Made by a program: the position numbers and the translations under genes
Shown here: positions 26,800 through 35,173 of the stretch, piece after piece
Layout: each line of letters begins with the position of its first letter
Numbering within the stretch: the first letter of the stretch is position 1
From: Micromonospora noduli
Lineage (GTDB): Bacteria; Actinomycetota; Actinomycetes; Mycobacteriales; Micromonosporaceae
DNA length: 64,000 nucleotides
Assembly: GCF_003264365.1 (NCBI RefSeq)
Contig: NZ_PYAK01000033.1
Span: 1-64,000 of the forward strand
Direction: 5' to 3'
The notes under the pieces: generated by a model
The model's input: the letters and a program-made list of their open reading frames with translations, nothing else
Database searches by the model: none
Told to the model about the DNA's origin: nothing

Positions 26800-26835
26800 T
26801 ATACCTCTGAGTCATATAAATGCCTCTGAGGTATA
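26800..26835. promoter_or_regulatory. Tandem imperfect palindromes, TATACCTCTGAGGTATA type
   Basis: Two 17-bp sites (26800-26816 and 26819-26835, centres 19 bp apart) around the axis CCTC-T-GAG. Each has one perfect half (TATACCTC left; GAGGTATA right). The segment is AT-rich against the background. Half-sites differ by one base from the BldD consensus half nTnACnC as I recall it. The regulator is unproven. Confidence 0.5.
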
Positions 26836-26901
26836 TCGCCTTTCATCGACCTGGCCGCGAAACCCTGGCCCGATCAGCCGAGGTGGTTGGGGCGGGGTGG
26901 T

Positions 26902-28647
26902 TCAGCGGATGCGGGCCAGGATCCGATCGGCGGGGGCCGGGCGGCCGAAGTGCCAGCCCTGGGCTGCGTCGCAGCCGATCGCCCGCAGCCGTTCGGCCTG
27001 CCCGGCGGTCTCCACCCCTTCGGCGGTGACGGTCAGGTCCAGCGCGTGCGCCAGCGAGACCAGGGAGGCGAGGATCCGCTCGTCGGTGCGGCCGACGGAC
27101 GGCGAGCGCAGGCCGGCCACGAACTCCCCGGCCACCTTCAGTTCGGTCACCGGCAGGTCCCGCAGGTACGCCAGGTTGCTGTAGCCGGTGCCGAAGTCGT
27201 CGATGGCGATGCGCACCCCGAGGTCGGCAAGGACCCGCAGGGCGCGGACCGGCTCCTCGGCGGTGCTCATCATCGTGCTCTCGGTGATCTCCAGTTGAAG
27301 CCGCTCCGGTGGCAGGCCGGTCTGCCGCAGCAGCGCACGGACCTCCTGCACCAACCCGGGCCGGTGCACCTGCCGTACCGCGAGGTTGACGCTGACGAAG
27401 GGCGCGGCGGCACCCCCGGCCGACCACGCCTCGGCCTCGCGGCACGCCTCGGCCAACACCCAACCGCCCAGCTGGACGATCAGGCCGGTCTCCTCGGCCA
27501 ACCCGATGAAGCTGTCCGGGCGCAGCACCCCCAACTCGGGGTGCCGCCAGCGGACCAGCGCCTCCACGCCGACCAGGCTGCCGTCGCGCAGTGAGGTCAG
27601 CGGCTGGTAGTCGAGGTAGAACTCGCCCCGCTCCAACGCCGCCGGAATGGCCGCGGAGAGCGCGTAGCGGGCCAGTTCACGTTGGTTGCGTTCGGCGTCG
27701 TAGAGCGACCAGCGCGCCCCACCGGCGGACTTCGCCCAGTGCAGGGTGCTGTCGGCGGCCCGCATCAGGTCCGTGGGGTTGGCCCCGGCCACCTGGCGCT
27801 CGACGATGCCGATGCTCGCCGAGATCTGCAGCTCGTGCCCGTCGACCAGGGCCGGTGTGCCTACCGCCGCGAGCGCGGTCTCGGCCACCGCCACCATGTC
27901 GTCGGTGCCGGCGGTGTGTTCCACCAGGATGACGAACTCGTCGCCGCCGAGCCGGGCCACCAGGTGCTCACCCATGGCCTTGCGCAGCCGCTCGGCCACC
28001 GTGGCCAGCAACAGGTCACCGATCTGGTGCCCCAGCGTGTCGTTGACCACCTTGAAGCGGTCCAGGTCCAGGAAGCACACCCCGACCCGCTGCGCGCCCC
28101 GGCCCGGCTCGTTGAGCGCCGCGGCGAGCCGCTCGGTGAACAGCGTCCGGTTGGGCAGACCGGTGAGCGGGTCGTGGGTGGCCTGATGCCGGAACCGGGC
28201 CTCGCTGGCCCGCAGCGCCCGCTCGGCCTGGGTCCGGGCCCGCATGGCGGCGCGGCGGATCGACTCCTGCTCGTCGAGCGTCCGGTCGCGCAGCGCGCGG
28301 GCGTAGCCGGTCGCCACCGCCGCCAGCAGTCGGGCCATCCGGTCCTCGACGTCCTCGGCCACCAACCCCAGGTCGCGCACCAGGCGGAGCTGGATGACCT
28401 CGACGGTACGACCCAGCCCCTCGGCGGAAGCAATGTGCGCGGCGACCAGCTCGGCGCCGACCCGGTGCCCGGCACGCAGGTCGAACGGCTCGGTGAGCAA
28501 CGCCCCGGCCAGTTGCCCGGTGAGCCGGTCCAGCAGGGACTCCAACTGGGCCTGGGTCATCGGTAGGTAGCTGGTGCCGGAGACCGCCTTCGCCCAGGCC
28601 CGGGCGAACGTCCCCGGGCAGGGGGTCGCCCCGGGCGACTCAGTCAC
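26902..28647 (-). CDS. GGDEF-EAL cyclic-di-GMP turnover protein
   Basis: 581 residues. N-terminal helical sensor-like region (1-150, no membrane segment), GGDEF domain (RHQATHDPLTGLPNRT to SIGIVE; ~155-315) with intact RLGGDEF, then EAL domain (~325-575) with EALVRW, VSVNLA, ITEST, IDDFGTGYSNL, TAEGVET and AAQGWHFGRP. The usual LKIDxxF appears as LKVAGEFV, so one conserved Asp is Ala. It could synthesise and/or degrade c-di-GMP. The GTG start overlaps the methyltransferase stop by 8 bases (coupled); an ATG at 28560 is an alternative start. Confidence 0.9.
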   Translation of the reverse strand: MTESPGATPCPGTFARAWAKAVSGTSYLPMTQAQLESLLDRLTGQLAGALLTEPFDLRAGHRVGAELVAAHIASAEGLGRTVEVIQLRLVRDLGLVAEDVEDRMARLLAAVATGYARALRDRTLDEQESIRRAAMRARTQAERALRASEARFRHQATHDPLTGLPNRTLFTERLAAALNEPGRGAQRVGVCFLDLDRFKVVNDTLGHQIGDLLLATVAERLRKAMGEHLVARLGGDEFVILVEHTAGTDDMVAVAETALAAVGTPALVDGHELQISASIGIVERQVAGANPTDLMRAADSTLHWAKSAGGARWSLYDAERNQRELARYALSAAIPAALERGEFYLDYQPLTSLRDGSLVGVEALVRWRHPELGVLRPDSFIGLAEETGLIVQLGGWVLAEACREAEAWSAGGAAAPFVSVNLAVRQVHRPGLVQEVRALLRQTGLPPERLQLEITESTMMSTAEEPVRALRVLADLGVRIAIDDFGTGYSNLAYLRDLPVTELKVAGEFVAGLRSPSVGRTDERILASLVSLAHALDLTVTAEGVETAGQAERLRAIGCDAAQGWHFGRPAPADRILARIR

Positions 28648-29449
28648 CGAGGCGCCCGACGCCGCCCATGAAGACCGCGCGCTCGGCGTCCTCAGCGCTC
28701 TCCGGAGTGTCCGGTCGCCACTCGGGTACCCACACCACGCCGGGGTCGAGCAGCTCGAAGCCGTCGAAGAGCGCGGTCAGCTCGGCACGGCTGCGCACCC
28801 ACAGCGGGTTGTCGGTGCGCCGGTAGACCCGCTCCGCCTCGGCGCGTTCGTCCTCGCTGCGCCCGTCGTCGCTGGCCTGTGACAGCACCAGGTAGCTGCC
28901 GGGCGCCAACGCGTCCCGCAGCGTCCGCAGCAGCTCCGCCGGCCGGTCGTCGTCGGAGACGAAGTGCAGGACGGCCACGACCATCACGGCCACCGGTTGG
29001 CTCAGGTCGAGCAGCTTGCGGACGTCCGGATGGGCCAGGATCGCCTCCGGGTTACGCAGGTCCTCCTGCACGACCGCGGCCCGCTCGTTGCCGGCGAGGA
29101 TCTCGCGGCTGTGCGCCACAGCCACCGGGTCGACGTCCACATAGACCACTCGCGACTGCGGGTCGAGCTGCTGGGCGATCTCGTGCACGTTGCCGACGGT
29201 CGGGATGCCCGAACCGATGTCCAGGAACTGTCGGATCCCGGCGTCGGCGAGGTGGTGCACGGCCCGGCGCAGGAACGCCCGGTTGGCCTGGGCCATCAAC
29301 GGCGCCTCGGGCACCGCGGCGACCATCGCCTGCGCCGCGGCCCGGTCGGCGGCGAAGTTGTGTGAGCCGCCGAGGTAGTAGTCGTACATCCGCGCGACGC
29401 TCGGGCGCTCGATGTCGATGGTGTCGGGTGCCCAGTCCGGCCGCTGCAT
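28640..29449 (-). CDS. SAM-dependent methyltransferase, DUF574 type
   Basis: 269 residues of the actinobacterial S-adenosylmethionine methyltransferase group (Pfam Methyltransf_19/DUF574). Visible: N-terminal IDIERPSVARMYDYYLGGSHNFAADR family signature, Rossmann loop FLDIGSGIPT (about 72-81), acidic VYVDVDPVAV and VVAVLHFVSD. The substrate of this group is not established. ATG at 29449 with GAGGGGTGA upstream; the upstream in-frame residues look non-coding. Coupled to the GGDEF-EAL gene. Confidence 0.88.
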   Translation of the reverse strand: MQRPDWAPDTIDIERPSVARMYDYYLGGSHNFAADRAAAQAMVAAVPEAPLMAQANRAFLRRAVHHLADAGIRQFLDIGSGIPTVGNVHEIAQQLDPQSRVVYVDVDPVAVAHSREILAGNERAAVVQEDLRNPEAILAHPDVRKLLDLSQPVAVMVVAVLHFVSDDDRPAELLRTLRDALAPGSYLVLSQASDDGRSEDERAEAERVYRRTDNPLWVRSRAELTALFDGFELLDPGVVWVPEWRPDTPESAEDAERAVFMGGVGRLGD

Positions 29450-29590
29450 GCGTTTCACCCCTCGAATCCGCGACGCGAGCATCGTCGCCCGCGCGGGTAT
29501 TGTGCACCCGCCACGCACGCCAGACCATAGCGCGCCGAAGGTTGCCCGCCGACGTCGGTCGCGTCGTCCCGCTCGACGAGCGGGGGCAGG

Positions 29591-30259
29591 TCAGAACTTC
29601 GGTGCGTCCGGTGCCTCGAGCAGGCCCAGCCGGAGCGCGGTCATCAGGGCCTGAGCCCGGTTGGCCGCGCCGAGCTTCTCGTAGAGCTTCGAGATGTGCG
29701 TCTTCGCCGTGGACTCGCTGACGAACAGCTGCTTGGCGATGCCCGCCACGCTCATCCCGTCGGCGAGCAGCCGCAGCACCTGCCCCTCCCGGGGAGACAA
29801 CTGCGGGCCGGACGGGGCGAGCCGACGCTTCATCGCCTCGGCCAGGTCGGCCGCGGTGAACGCGCTGGGGGAGGAGGCGGCGTGCCGTGCGGCGGCCACC
29901 ACCTCGTCGGCCGGAGCGGTCTTCGGCACGAAGGCGCTCGCGCCGGCCTCCAGGGCGCCGAAGAGCTGGTCGTCGCCGGCGTACATGGTCAGCACCACGA
30001 TGCCCATCGACGCGCTGGACTTGCGCAGTGCGCGGGTGGCCTCCAGGCCGCTGCCGTCGGGCAGCCGCAGATCCATGATCACCACGTCCGGCTGCAAGGC
30101 GCCGGCCTGGCGTACCCCCTCCGCCGCCGTGGCCGCCTCACCGACGACCTCGAACTGGCGGTCGCGCTCGAAGGCGTGCCGCAAACCCTTGCGAATCAGG
30201 TCATGATCGTCGACAAGGAGGACCTTGGTACGGGTGGCCGGTATCGGACTTGTGGTCAT
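29591..30259 (-). CDS. NarL/LuxR-type response regulator
   Basis: 222 residues. Receiver domain (VLLVDDHDLIRKGLR; phospho-acceptor in VIMDLRLPDG, residue ~62; Lys in FVPKTAPADE) and C-terminal LuxR helix-turn-helix (LSPREGQVLRLLADGMSVAGIAKQL..., about 155-215). Its ATG lies 8 bases after the stop of the sensor kinase gene, so this is a cognate two-component pair. The upstream in-frame extension to 30463 was rejected because it overlaps the kinase gene. Target genes unknown. Confidence 0.92.
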   Translation of the reverse strand: MTTSPIPATRTKVLLVDDHDLIRKGLRHAFERDRQFEVVGEAATAAEGVRQAGALQPDVVIMDLRLPDGSGLEATRALRKSSASMGIVVLTMYAGDDQLFGALEAGASAFVPKTAPADEVVAAARHAASSPSAFTAADLAEAMKRRLAPSGPQLSPREGQVLRLLADGMSVAGIAKQLFVSESTAKTHISKLYEKLGAANRAQALMTALRLGLLEAPDAPKF

Positions 30260-30266
30260 CCTCGGG

Positions 30267-31958
30267 TTACTCCCCTTCTGGTGCTGCGCTGCCGCGCACG
30301 TTATCGCGCCGGGCCGAGGTGCCGAGAACCACCGCCACGGTCGTGCCGCTGGGTTGCCGCGGCCTGATCTCCAACCGGCCCCGGATACGTTCCGCCCTCT
30401 CGGCCATGATCGCAAGACCGTACCGCCCGTCCGGGCGCTGGTCAGCCATCCCCTGACCGTCATCCGACACTTCTATTTGCGCGTACGGGGGGTCGACCTC
30501 ACACGTGACCCACAAATTCGACGCCCCGGCGTGCTTGCGCGCGTTGGTCACCGCCTCCTGCGCGATGCGCAGCAACTCGGCCTCGGTGGCGGCCGGCAGT
30601 CGGGCGGTGGACTCGTCCAGCGAGAGGTGCACCCGCAGCCCTCCGGACGCGCCAACGGTGCGCGCGTACTCGGCGATCGCCGCGGCCAACCCACCCTGCC
30701 GGTCCACCTCGCTGCGCAGCTCGAAGAGGCTCAGCCGCAGCTCCTGGATCACCCGGGTCACCTCGCCGCGCAGCGTACGCAGGGCCTCGGCGGTCTCGTC
30801 GGCGTCGTCGAAGACGGTGGCCAGGGCGTTGTCGATGCCGTAGCCGACCATCACCAGCTCCTGTGCCACCCCGTCGTGGATCTCCCGGGCCAGCCGCTGC
30901 CGCTCCTCGTTGGTGGCCAGCGAGCGGACCTCGTCGAAGAGCAGCGCCGCCTCCAGCCGCAGCGCGGCGGGGCGGGTCAGCGCGGTCACCCGGGACACCA
31001 CCGGCGGCGGGTACGCGTGCGCGGCGTCCGCCTCCAGCACCACCAGCCCCACCGTGCGCACCCCGGCGACCAGCGGAATGATCAGCGCGGACACGTCGCC
31101 GCCGCGGTGCGAGCGGGACTGCGACCGGGCGGCCGTGGTGGCCTGCTGGGTTGCCCAGGCGTCGGCGATCGCGGAGTCCGCGTCCAGCGTCGTCTCCCAG
31201 TCCACCCGGTCGACGCCGGCCTGGGCGAGCACCACGAGGCGACCTCCGCCGCTGGCCGACAGCACCGCGCCCCGGTCCGCGCGGGCCACCGTGCGCAGCT
31301 CCTCCAGCAGGTGCTCGGAGATGCCGCCCGGGTCCAGGGTCGCCCCGGGCAGCTGCCGGGCCACCGTCCGCAGCTGGGTCAGCAGCCGGGTGGCCTCGGC
31401 GTACGGCTGCGGTTTGCCCTCACCGCGGACCGCCATCACCCGGTGCAGCGTGCCGGCGGCGTAGAGCCCCAGCGCCGCCAGGATCAGCCACTGCGCGCAG
31501 ACCGCGAGGTAACCCAGCTGGCCGAGCTGGAGACCACCGTCGACCCGGGTCAACGCGCCGCTGAGCAGCAGGGTGGCGGCGGTGACCACGAGCAGCGCGG
31601 CGCCCTCCGGGAAGCGGCGGCGCAGCGCGGTGACTGTCACCGGGACCGCCAGGTAGGGCAGCACCGCCGACGCGCCCAGGCCGTCGACAGTGCCGCCGAT
31701 CGACGCCACCGCGGCGACGTGGCTCGCTGCCAGCCCCAGCACCACCACCTCGGCCACCCGGCTCAGCGGGCCGACCAGCCGGTGCTGCGGTGCCAGCAGC
31801 GACGGCAGCCCGGCCACCGCCAGCAGCGCGATCCACCACAGCTGGGTGACGTCGCGGGTGGCGAACAGGGTCAGGATGGCGATCAGCGCCAGCATCACCA
31901 CGCGGGCGGCCGCGGCGAGGGGATGCGGGTGCGGGGCGGTGGCTGTGGATGCGGGCAC
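30267..31958 (-). CDS. Sensor histidine kinase with GAF and HisKA_3 domains
   Basis: 563 residues. About six membrane helices in the first 180 residues, a GAF-like cytoplasmic domain (~185-345), then HisKA_3 dimerisation/phosphoacceptor helix (ERQRLAREIHDGVAQELV; His ~373) and HATPase (EAVTNARKHAG, DDGQGM, GRYGLAIMAERAE; ~445-540). The NarL-type kinase pairs with the response regulator 8 bases downstream. The stimulus is not evident. GTG start; a TACCAT hexamer about a dozen bases upstream suggests a leaderless transcript. Confidence 0.92.
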   Translation of the reverse strand: MPASTATAPHPHPLAAAARVVMLALIAILTLFATRDVTQLWWIALLAVAGLPSLLAPQHRLVGPLSRVAEVVVLGLAASHVAAVASIGGTVDGLGASAVLPYLAVPVTVTALRRRFPEGAALLVVTAATLLLSGALTRVDGGLQLGQLGYLAVCAQWLILAALGLYAAGTLHRVMAVRGEGKPQPYAEATRLLTQLRTVARQLPGATLDPGGISEHLLEELRTVARADRGAVLSASGGGRLVVLAQAGVDRVDWETTLDADSAIADAWATQQATTAARSQSRSHRGGDVSALIIPLVAGVRTVGLVVLEADAAHAYPPPVVSRVTALTRPAALRLEAALLFDEVRSLATNEERQRLAREIHDGVAQELVMVGYGIDNALATVFDDADETAEALRTLRGEVTRVIQELRLSLFELRSEVDRQGGLAAAIAEYARTVGASGGLRVHLSLDESTARLPAATEAELLRIAQEAVTNARKHAGASNLWVTCEVDPPYAQIEVSDDGQGMADQRPDGRYGLAIMAERAERIRGRLEIRPRQPSGTTVAVVLGTSARRDNVRGSAAPEGE

Positions 31959-31972
31959 GTGACGGATGGTAG

Positions 31973-33787
31973 TCAGCCTCGGTAGATATCGGCGATCTCC
32001 GCCGCGTACGTCTTGTGGACAACCTGGCGCTTGACCTTGAGCGACGGGGTCAGCTCGCCGGTCGCCTCGGTGAAGTCGTGGGGCAGGACCCGGAACACCT
32101 TGATCGCCTCGGCCTTCGACACGGCCTGGTTCGCGGCGTCGACCGCCGCCTGGATCTCCTTGCGGAGGCCCTCGTGCTCGCGCAACTGCTCGACAGGGGT
32201 GTCGAGGGGCATCCCGGCGTTCTCCAGCCAGGTCGGCAGCGCCTCCTCGTCGACGGTGACCAGCGCCGCGATGAACGGCTTCCGGTCACCGACCACGACA
32301 CACTGGCTGATCAACGGGTGCGCCCGGACCAGGTCCTCGAGCACCGCCGGGGCGACGTTCTTGCCGCCGGCGGTGACGATCAGCTCCTTCTTGCGGCCGG
32401 TGATGCTCAGGTAGCCGTCGGAGTCGAGCTGGCCCAGGTCGCCGGTGCGGAACCAGCCGTCGGCGCTGATCGTCTCGGCCGTCGCGGTCTCGTTGCGCCA
32501 GTAACCCTGGAAGATCAGCTCGCCGGAGATCAGGATCTCGCCGTCGTCCTCGATCCGCACTGTCACGCCGGGCAGCGGGCGGCCGACGGTGCCCATCCGG
32601 GTGCCGCTGGGCAGGTTCGCGGCGGCGGCGGGCGAAGTCTCGGTGAGGCCGTAGCCCTCCAGGACCGTCACGCCGATGCCCCGGAAGAAGTGGCCGAGCC
32701 GGGCGCCGAGTGGCGCGCCGCCGGAGATCGCGTCCCGGCACCGTCCGCCGAGCGCGGCGCGCAGCTTGCGGTAGACCAGCCGGTCGAAGACCACGTGCTG
32801 GGCGCGAAGCGCCAGGCCCGGGCCGCCCGGGGTCTCCAGCGCCTCGCTGTACGCGATGGCGACCTGCTCGGCCCGGGCGAAGATGCCGCCCTTGCCGTCC
32901 GCCTCGGCCTTCTGCTTGGCGGCGTTGTAGACCTTCTCGAACACCCGGGGTACGGAGAGCACGAAGGTCGGTCGGAACGCCTGTAGCTCGGCGACCAGGT
33001 TCTTGGTGTCGGCGCAGTGCGCCATGGTGGCTCGCGCCTGCACGACGCCGATCTGGATGAGTCGGGCGAAGGCGTGCGCCAGCGGGAGGAAGAGCAGGGT
33101 GCTCGCGCCGGCGTTGAACAGGTTCGGCAGCACCGGCACCGCGTTGGCGATGTCGGCGTACATGTTGCGGTGGGTGAGCACGCAGCCCTTGGGGCGGCCG
33201 GTGGTGCCGCTGGTGTAGATAATCGTGGCCAGGTCGCCGGCGCGGACGGCCTTGCGTCGCCGCTCGACCTCGGCCAGCTCGACCGTGGCGCCGGTGGTGA
33301 CCAGCTCGTCGACCCCGCCGCTGTCGATCTGCCAGACCTGGCCCAGCTCGGGCAGCCGGTGCCGGACACCGGCGATCAGGGCGGCGTGCGCCTCGCTCTC
33401 CACCACGACGGCGACCGCGTTGGAGTCCTCAAGGATCCACGCGGCCTGCTCGGCGCTCGACGTCTCGTAGATCGGCACGGTCACCGCGCCGACGGCCCAG
33501 ATGGCGTAGTCGAGCAGCGTCCACTCGTAGCGGGTGCGGCTCATCAGCCCGACCCGGGCACCGGGCTCGATGCCGGCGGCGATCAGCCCGCGGGCCACGG
33601 CGGCCACCTCGTCGCGGAACTGGAGGCAGGTCACCTCGGTCCATTCGGTGACGGTGCCGTCGGCGCGCGGGGTGGGTCGGGCGAACTGGACGGTGTCGGG
33701 CGCGACTTCGGCGTTGTCCCAGACCGGATCGGTGAGGTTGGCCGCGTCGCCAACGGTGACGATCGGCGGAACGGAGAACTCGCGCAC
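31973..33787 (-). CDS. fadD15: Long-chain fatty-acid-CoA ligase (FadD15-like)
   Basis: 604 residues of the AMP-forming adenylating family. Motifs: phosphate-binding IIYTSGTTGRPKG (~200-212), GYGLTETSP (~370), adenine-site WFRTGDLGQLDSDGYLSITGRKKELIVTAGGKNVAP (shown as WFRTGD and GRKKE; ~445-475) and a C-terminal Lys in SLKVKRQVVHK. It activates fatty acids to acyl-CoA. The locus position matches remembered mycobacterial fadD15 (Rv2187). GTG at 33787 has AGGAG 5 bases upstream. Divergent from the SRPBCC gene. Confidence 0.9.
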   Translation of the reverse strand: MREFSVPPIVTVGDAANLTDPVWDNAEVAPDTVQFARPTPRADGTVTEWTEVTCLQFRDEVAAVARGLIAAGIEPGARVGLMSRTRYEWTLLDYAIWAVGAVTVPIYETSSAEQAAWILEDSNAVAVVVESEAHAALIAGVRHRLPELGQVWQIDSGGVDELVTTGATVELAEVERRRKAVRAGDLATIIYTSGTTGRPKGCVLTHRNMYADIANAVPVLPNLFNAGASTLLFLPLAHAFARLIQIGVVQARATMAHCADTKNLVAELQAFRPTFVLSVPRVFEKVYNAAKQKAEADGKGGIFARAEQVAIAYSEALETPGGPGLALRAQHVVFDRLVYRKLRAALGGRCRDAISGGAPLGARLGHFFRGIGVTVLEGYGLTETSPAAAANLPSGTRMGTVGRPLPGVTVRIEDDGEILISGELIFQGYWRNETATAETISADGWFRTGDLGQLDSDGYLSITGRKKELIVTAGGKNVAPAVLEDLVRAHPLISQCVVVGDRKPFIAALVTVDEEALPTWLENAGMPLDTPVEQLREHEGLRKEIQAAVDAANQAVSKAEAIKVFRVLPHDFTEATGELTPSLKVKRQVVHKTYAAEIADIYRG

Positions 33788-33884
33788 CTGCACTCCTTCG
33801 TGCTCGCACTGGTTGGGCCGGCCGCCGCCGTGGCGTCGGCATGTGTCGAAACCTACCCGGCGGGCGGTCGGGGTGAGACAACCA

Positions 33885-33901
33885 GGAGGCAGGTAGCCTC
33901 C
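33885..33901 (+). promoter_or_regulatory. Hairpin enclosing the putative ribosome-binding site of the SRPBCC gene
   Basis: GGAGGC-AGGTA-GCCTCC: a 6-base perfect stem whose left arm contains the only GGAGG before the ATG at 33906. It could mask the site, or the gene may be leaderless from TAGCCT. Confidence 0.4.
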
Positions 33902-33905
33902 CCCC

Positions 33906-34361
33906 ATGGCGGACTCCTCCACCCAGTCGATCATTATCGGCGCCGCACCGGATCGGGTGACGGCGGTCATCTGCGACTTCGCGCGCTACCCGGAGTGGAC
34001 CGACGCGGTGCGTCGCGCCGAGGTCGTCGAGGAGTACGAGGACGGCTACGCCAGTCAGGTGCATTTCACCATCGACGCCGGGGTGATGGCCGACGAGTAC
34101 GTGCTCGCCTACGAGTACGCCGAGGATCTGTCCCGGATCGAGTGGCACCTGGTCGCCCCCTCGAAGATGCAGAAGGCCCAGCGTGGTTCGTACGACCTGG
34201 TGGGTAACCCGGACGGCAGCACGACGGTGACCTACACGCTGGAGGTCGACCTGTCGGTCGGCATGCTCGGGATGTTTCGGCGCAAAGCCGAAAAGATGAT
34301 CATGGACACCGCGTTGAAGCAGCTCAAGCGCCGGGTAGAAGCAACCGGTGCGGCGCAGTGA
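33906..34361 (+). CDS. SRPBCC/polyketide cyclase-like lipid-binding protein
   Basis: 151 residues, START/Bet v1-like fold: opens SSTQSIIIGAAPDRVTAVICDFARYPEWTDAV, with the family Trp-Thr after a helix, then alternating strands to VTYTLEVDLSVG, and a C-terminal helix (MIMDTALKQLKRRVEA). Conserved next to fadD15 in actinobacteria (Rv2185c in M. tuberculosis, from memory). It probably binds a hydrophobic ligand; no catalytic residues can be assigned. Its end overlaps possible earlier starts of the next gene. Confidence 0.85.
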   Translation: MADSSTQSIIIGAAPDRVTAVICDFARYPEWTDAVRRAEVVEEYEDGYASQVHFTIDAGVMADEYVLAYEYAEDLSRIEWHLVAPSKMQKAQRGSYDLVGNPDGSTTVTYTLEVDLSVGMLGMFRRKAEKMIMDTALKQLKRRVEATGAAQ

Positions 34362-34392
34362 CGTGTCCGGTGGCACGGTAGAGGAGCCGACG

Positions 34393-35097
34393 GTGGGCGG
34401 AACGGATCCGGGTTCGGCCCGGGAAGAGGCGGAGCGGCTGGTCGCCACCCTGCTGGCAGGGGCGCGACTGGCCTCCGCCGGCTCGGCGGGCGGCGCGTTC
34501 GGCTCGTTGGGCGGGATGCTGTCCGGTGTCCTCGGTCACAGCGCGGGCCCGGACGCCCGCTCCGGCGCCGGTGGTGCTTTCGCCACCGGTTCGGCCGAAT
34601 GCTGCGTCTGCCCGGTCTGTCGGGGCATCGCCGCGTTGCGGGATCCGAGTCCGGAATTCGCCGAACGGCTCGCGACCGGCGCCGGTGACCTCGCCGCGGG
34701 CGTCGCCAGCCTGCTCCGCGCGTTCTCCCCGCCGGAACCGTCCGCGCCGAACCCCACCGCGCCGGCCGCCGAGCCGACCACCCCGCCCGCGCCGGCACCC
34801 GCCGCGAGCACCGACGACGTGCTCCCCGAGCCACCCCCGAGCGCCCCGCCCACCGCGACCGTCGACGACCACGTGTGGCGCGATGCCACCCGTACCGGGC
34901 ATGATTCTCAGCCGGCGCCGGAGCGGGATGTCTGGTCGGTCGCCACCCGGACGGCGGACCCACTCGCCCCGGCCGCCGTACCACCCGTCGACGAGGCCGG
35001 GACGGCGACCGTACCGGCACCGACCACCCGTTCCGTGGTGCCCGCCTCGCGGGTGCCCGATGACGCCGACGCGGAAGCATCGGGCGACGGCGCCTGA
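34393..35097 (+). CDS. Hypothetical protein with a CCxCPxC motif and Pro/Ala-rich tail
   Basis: 234 residues. The N-terminal 110 residues hold a helix (REEAERLVATLLAGA), a Gly/Ala-rich stretch and the motif CCVCPVCRG (residues ~75-83), possibly metal-binding. The remainder is Pro/Ala/Thr-rich and probably disordered. GTG at 34393 is preceded by GAGGAG at 6 bases; an in-frame GTG at 34348 would overlap the SRPBCC gene. It lies between SRPBCC and glucokinase genes; a similar small ORF precedes glkA in Streptomyces (recollection). Function unknown. Confidence 0.75.
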   Translation: MGGTDPGSAREEAERLVATLLAGARLASAGSAGGAFGSLGGMLSGVLGHSAGPDARSGAGGAFATGSAECCVCPVCRGIAALRDPSPEFAERLATGAGDLAAGVASLLRAFSPPEPSAPNPTAPAAEPTTPPAPAPAASTDDVLPEPPPSAPPTATVDDHVWRDATRTGHDSQPAPERDVWSVATRTADPLAPAAVPPVDEAGTATVPAPTTRSVVPASRVPDDADAEASGDGA

Positions 35098-35173
35098 GCG
35101 CGGGACCTTCCGACCCGGACCGGCACTGGGCCGGAACCTGGGCCGGACAGCACAGCAGAGGGGGGCGGTAGCG

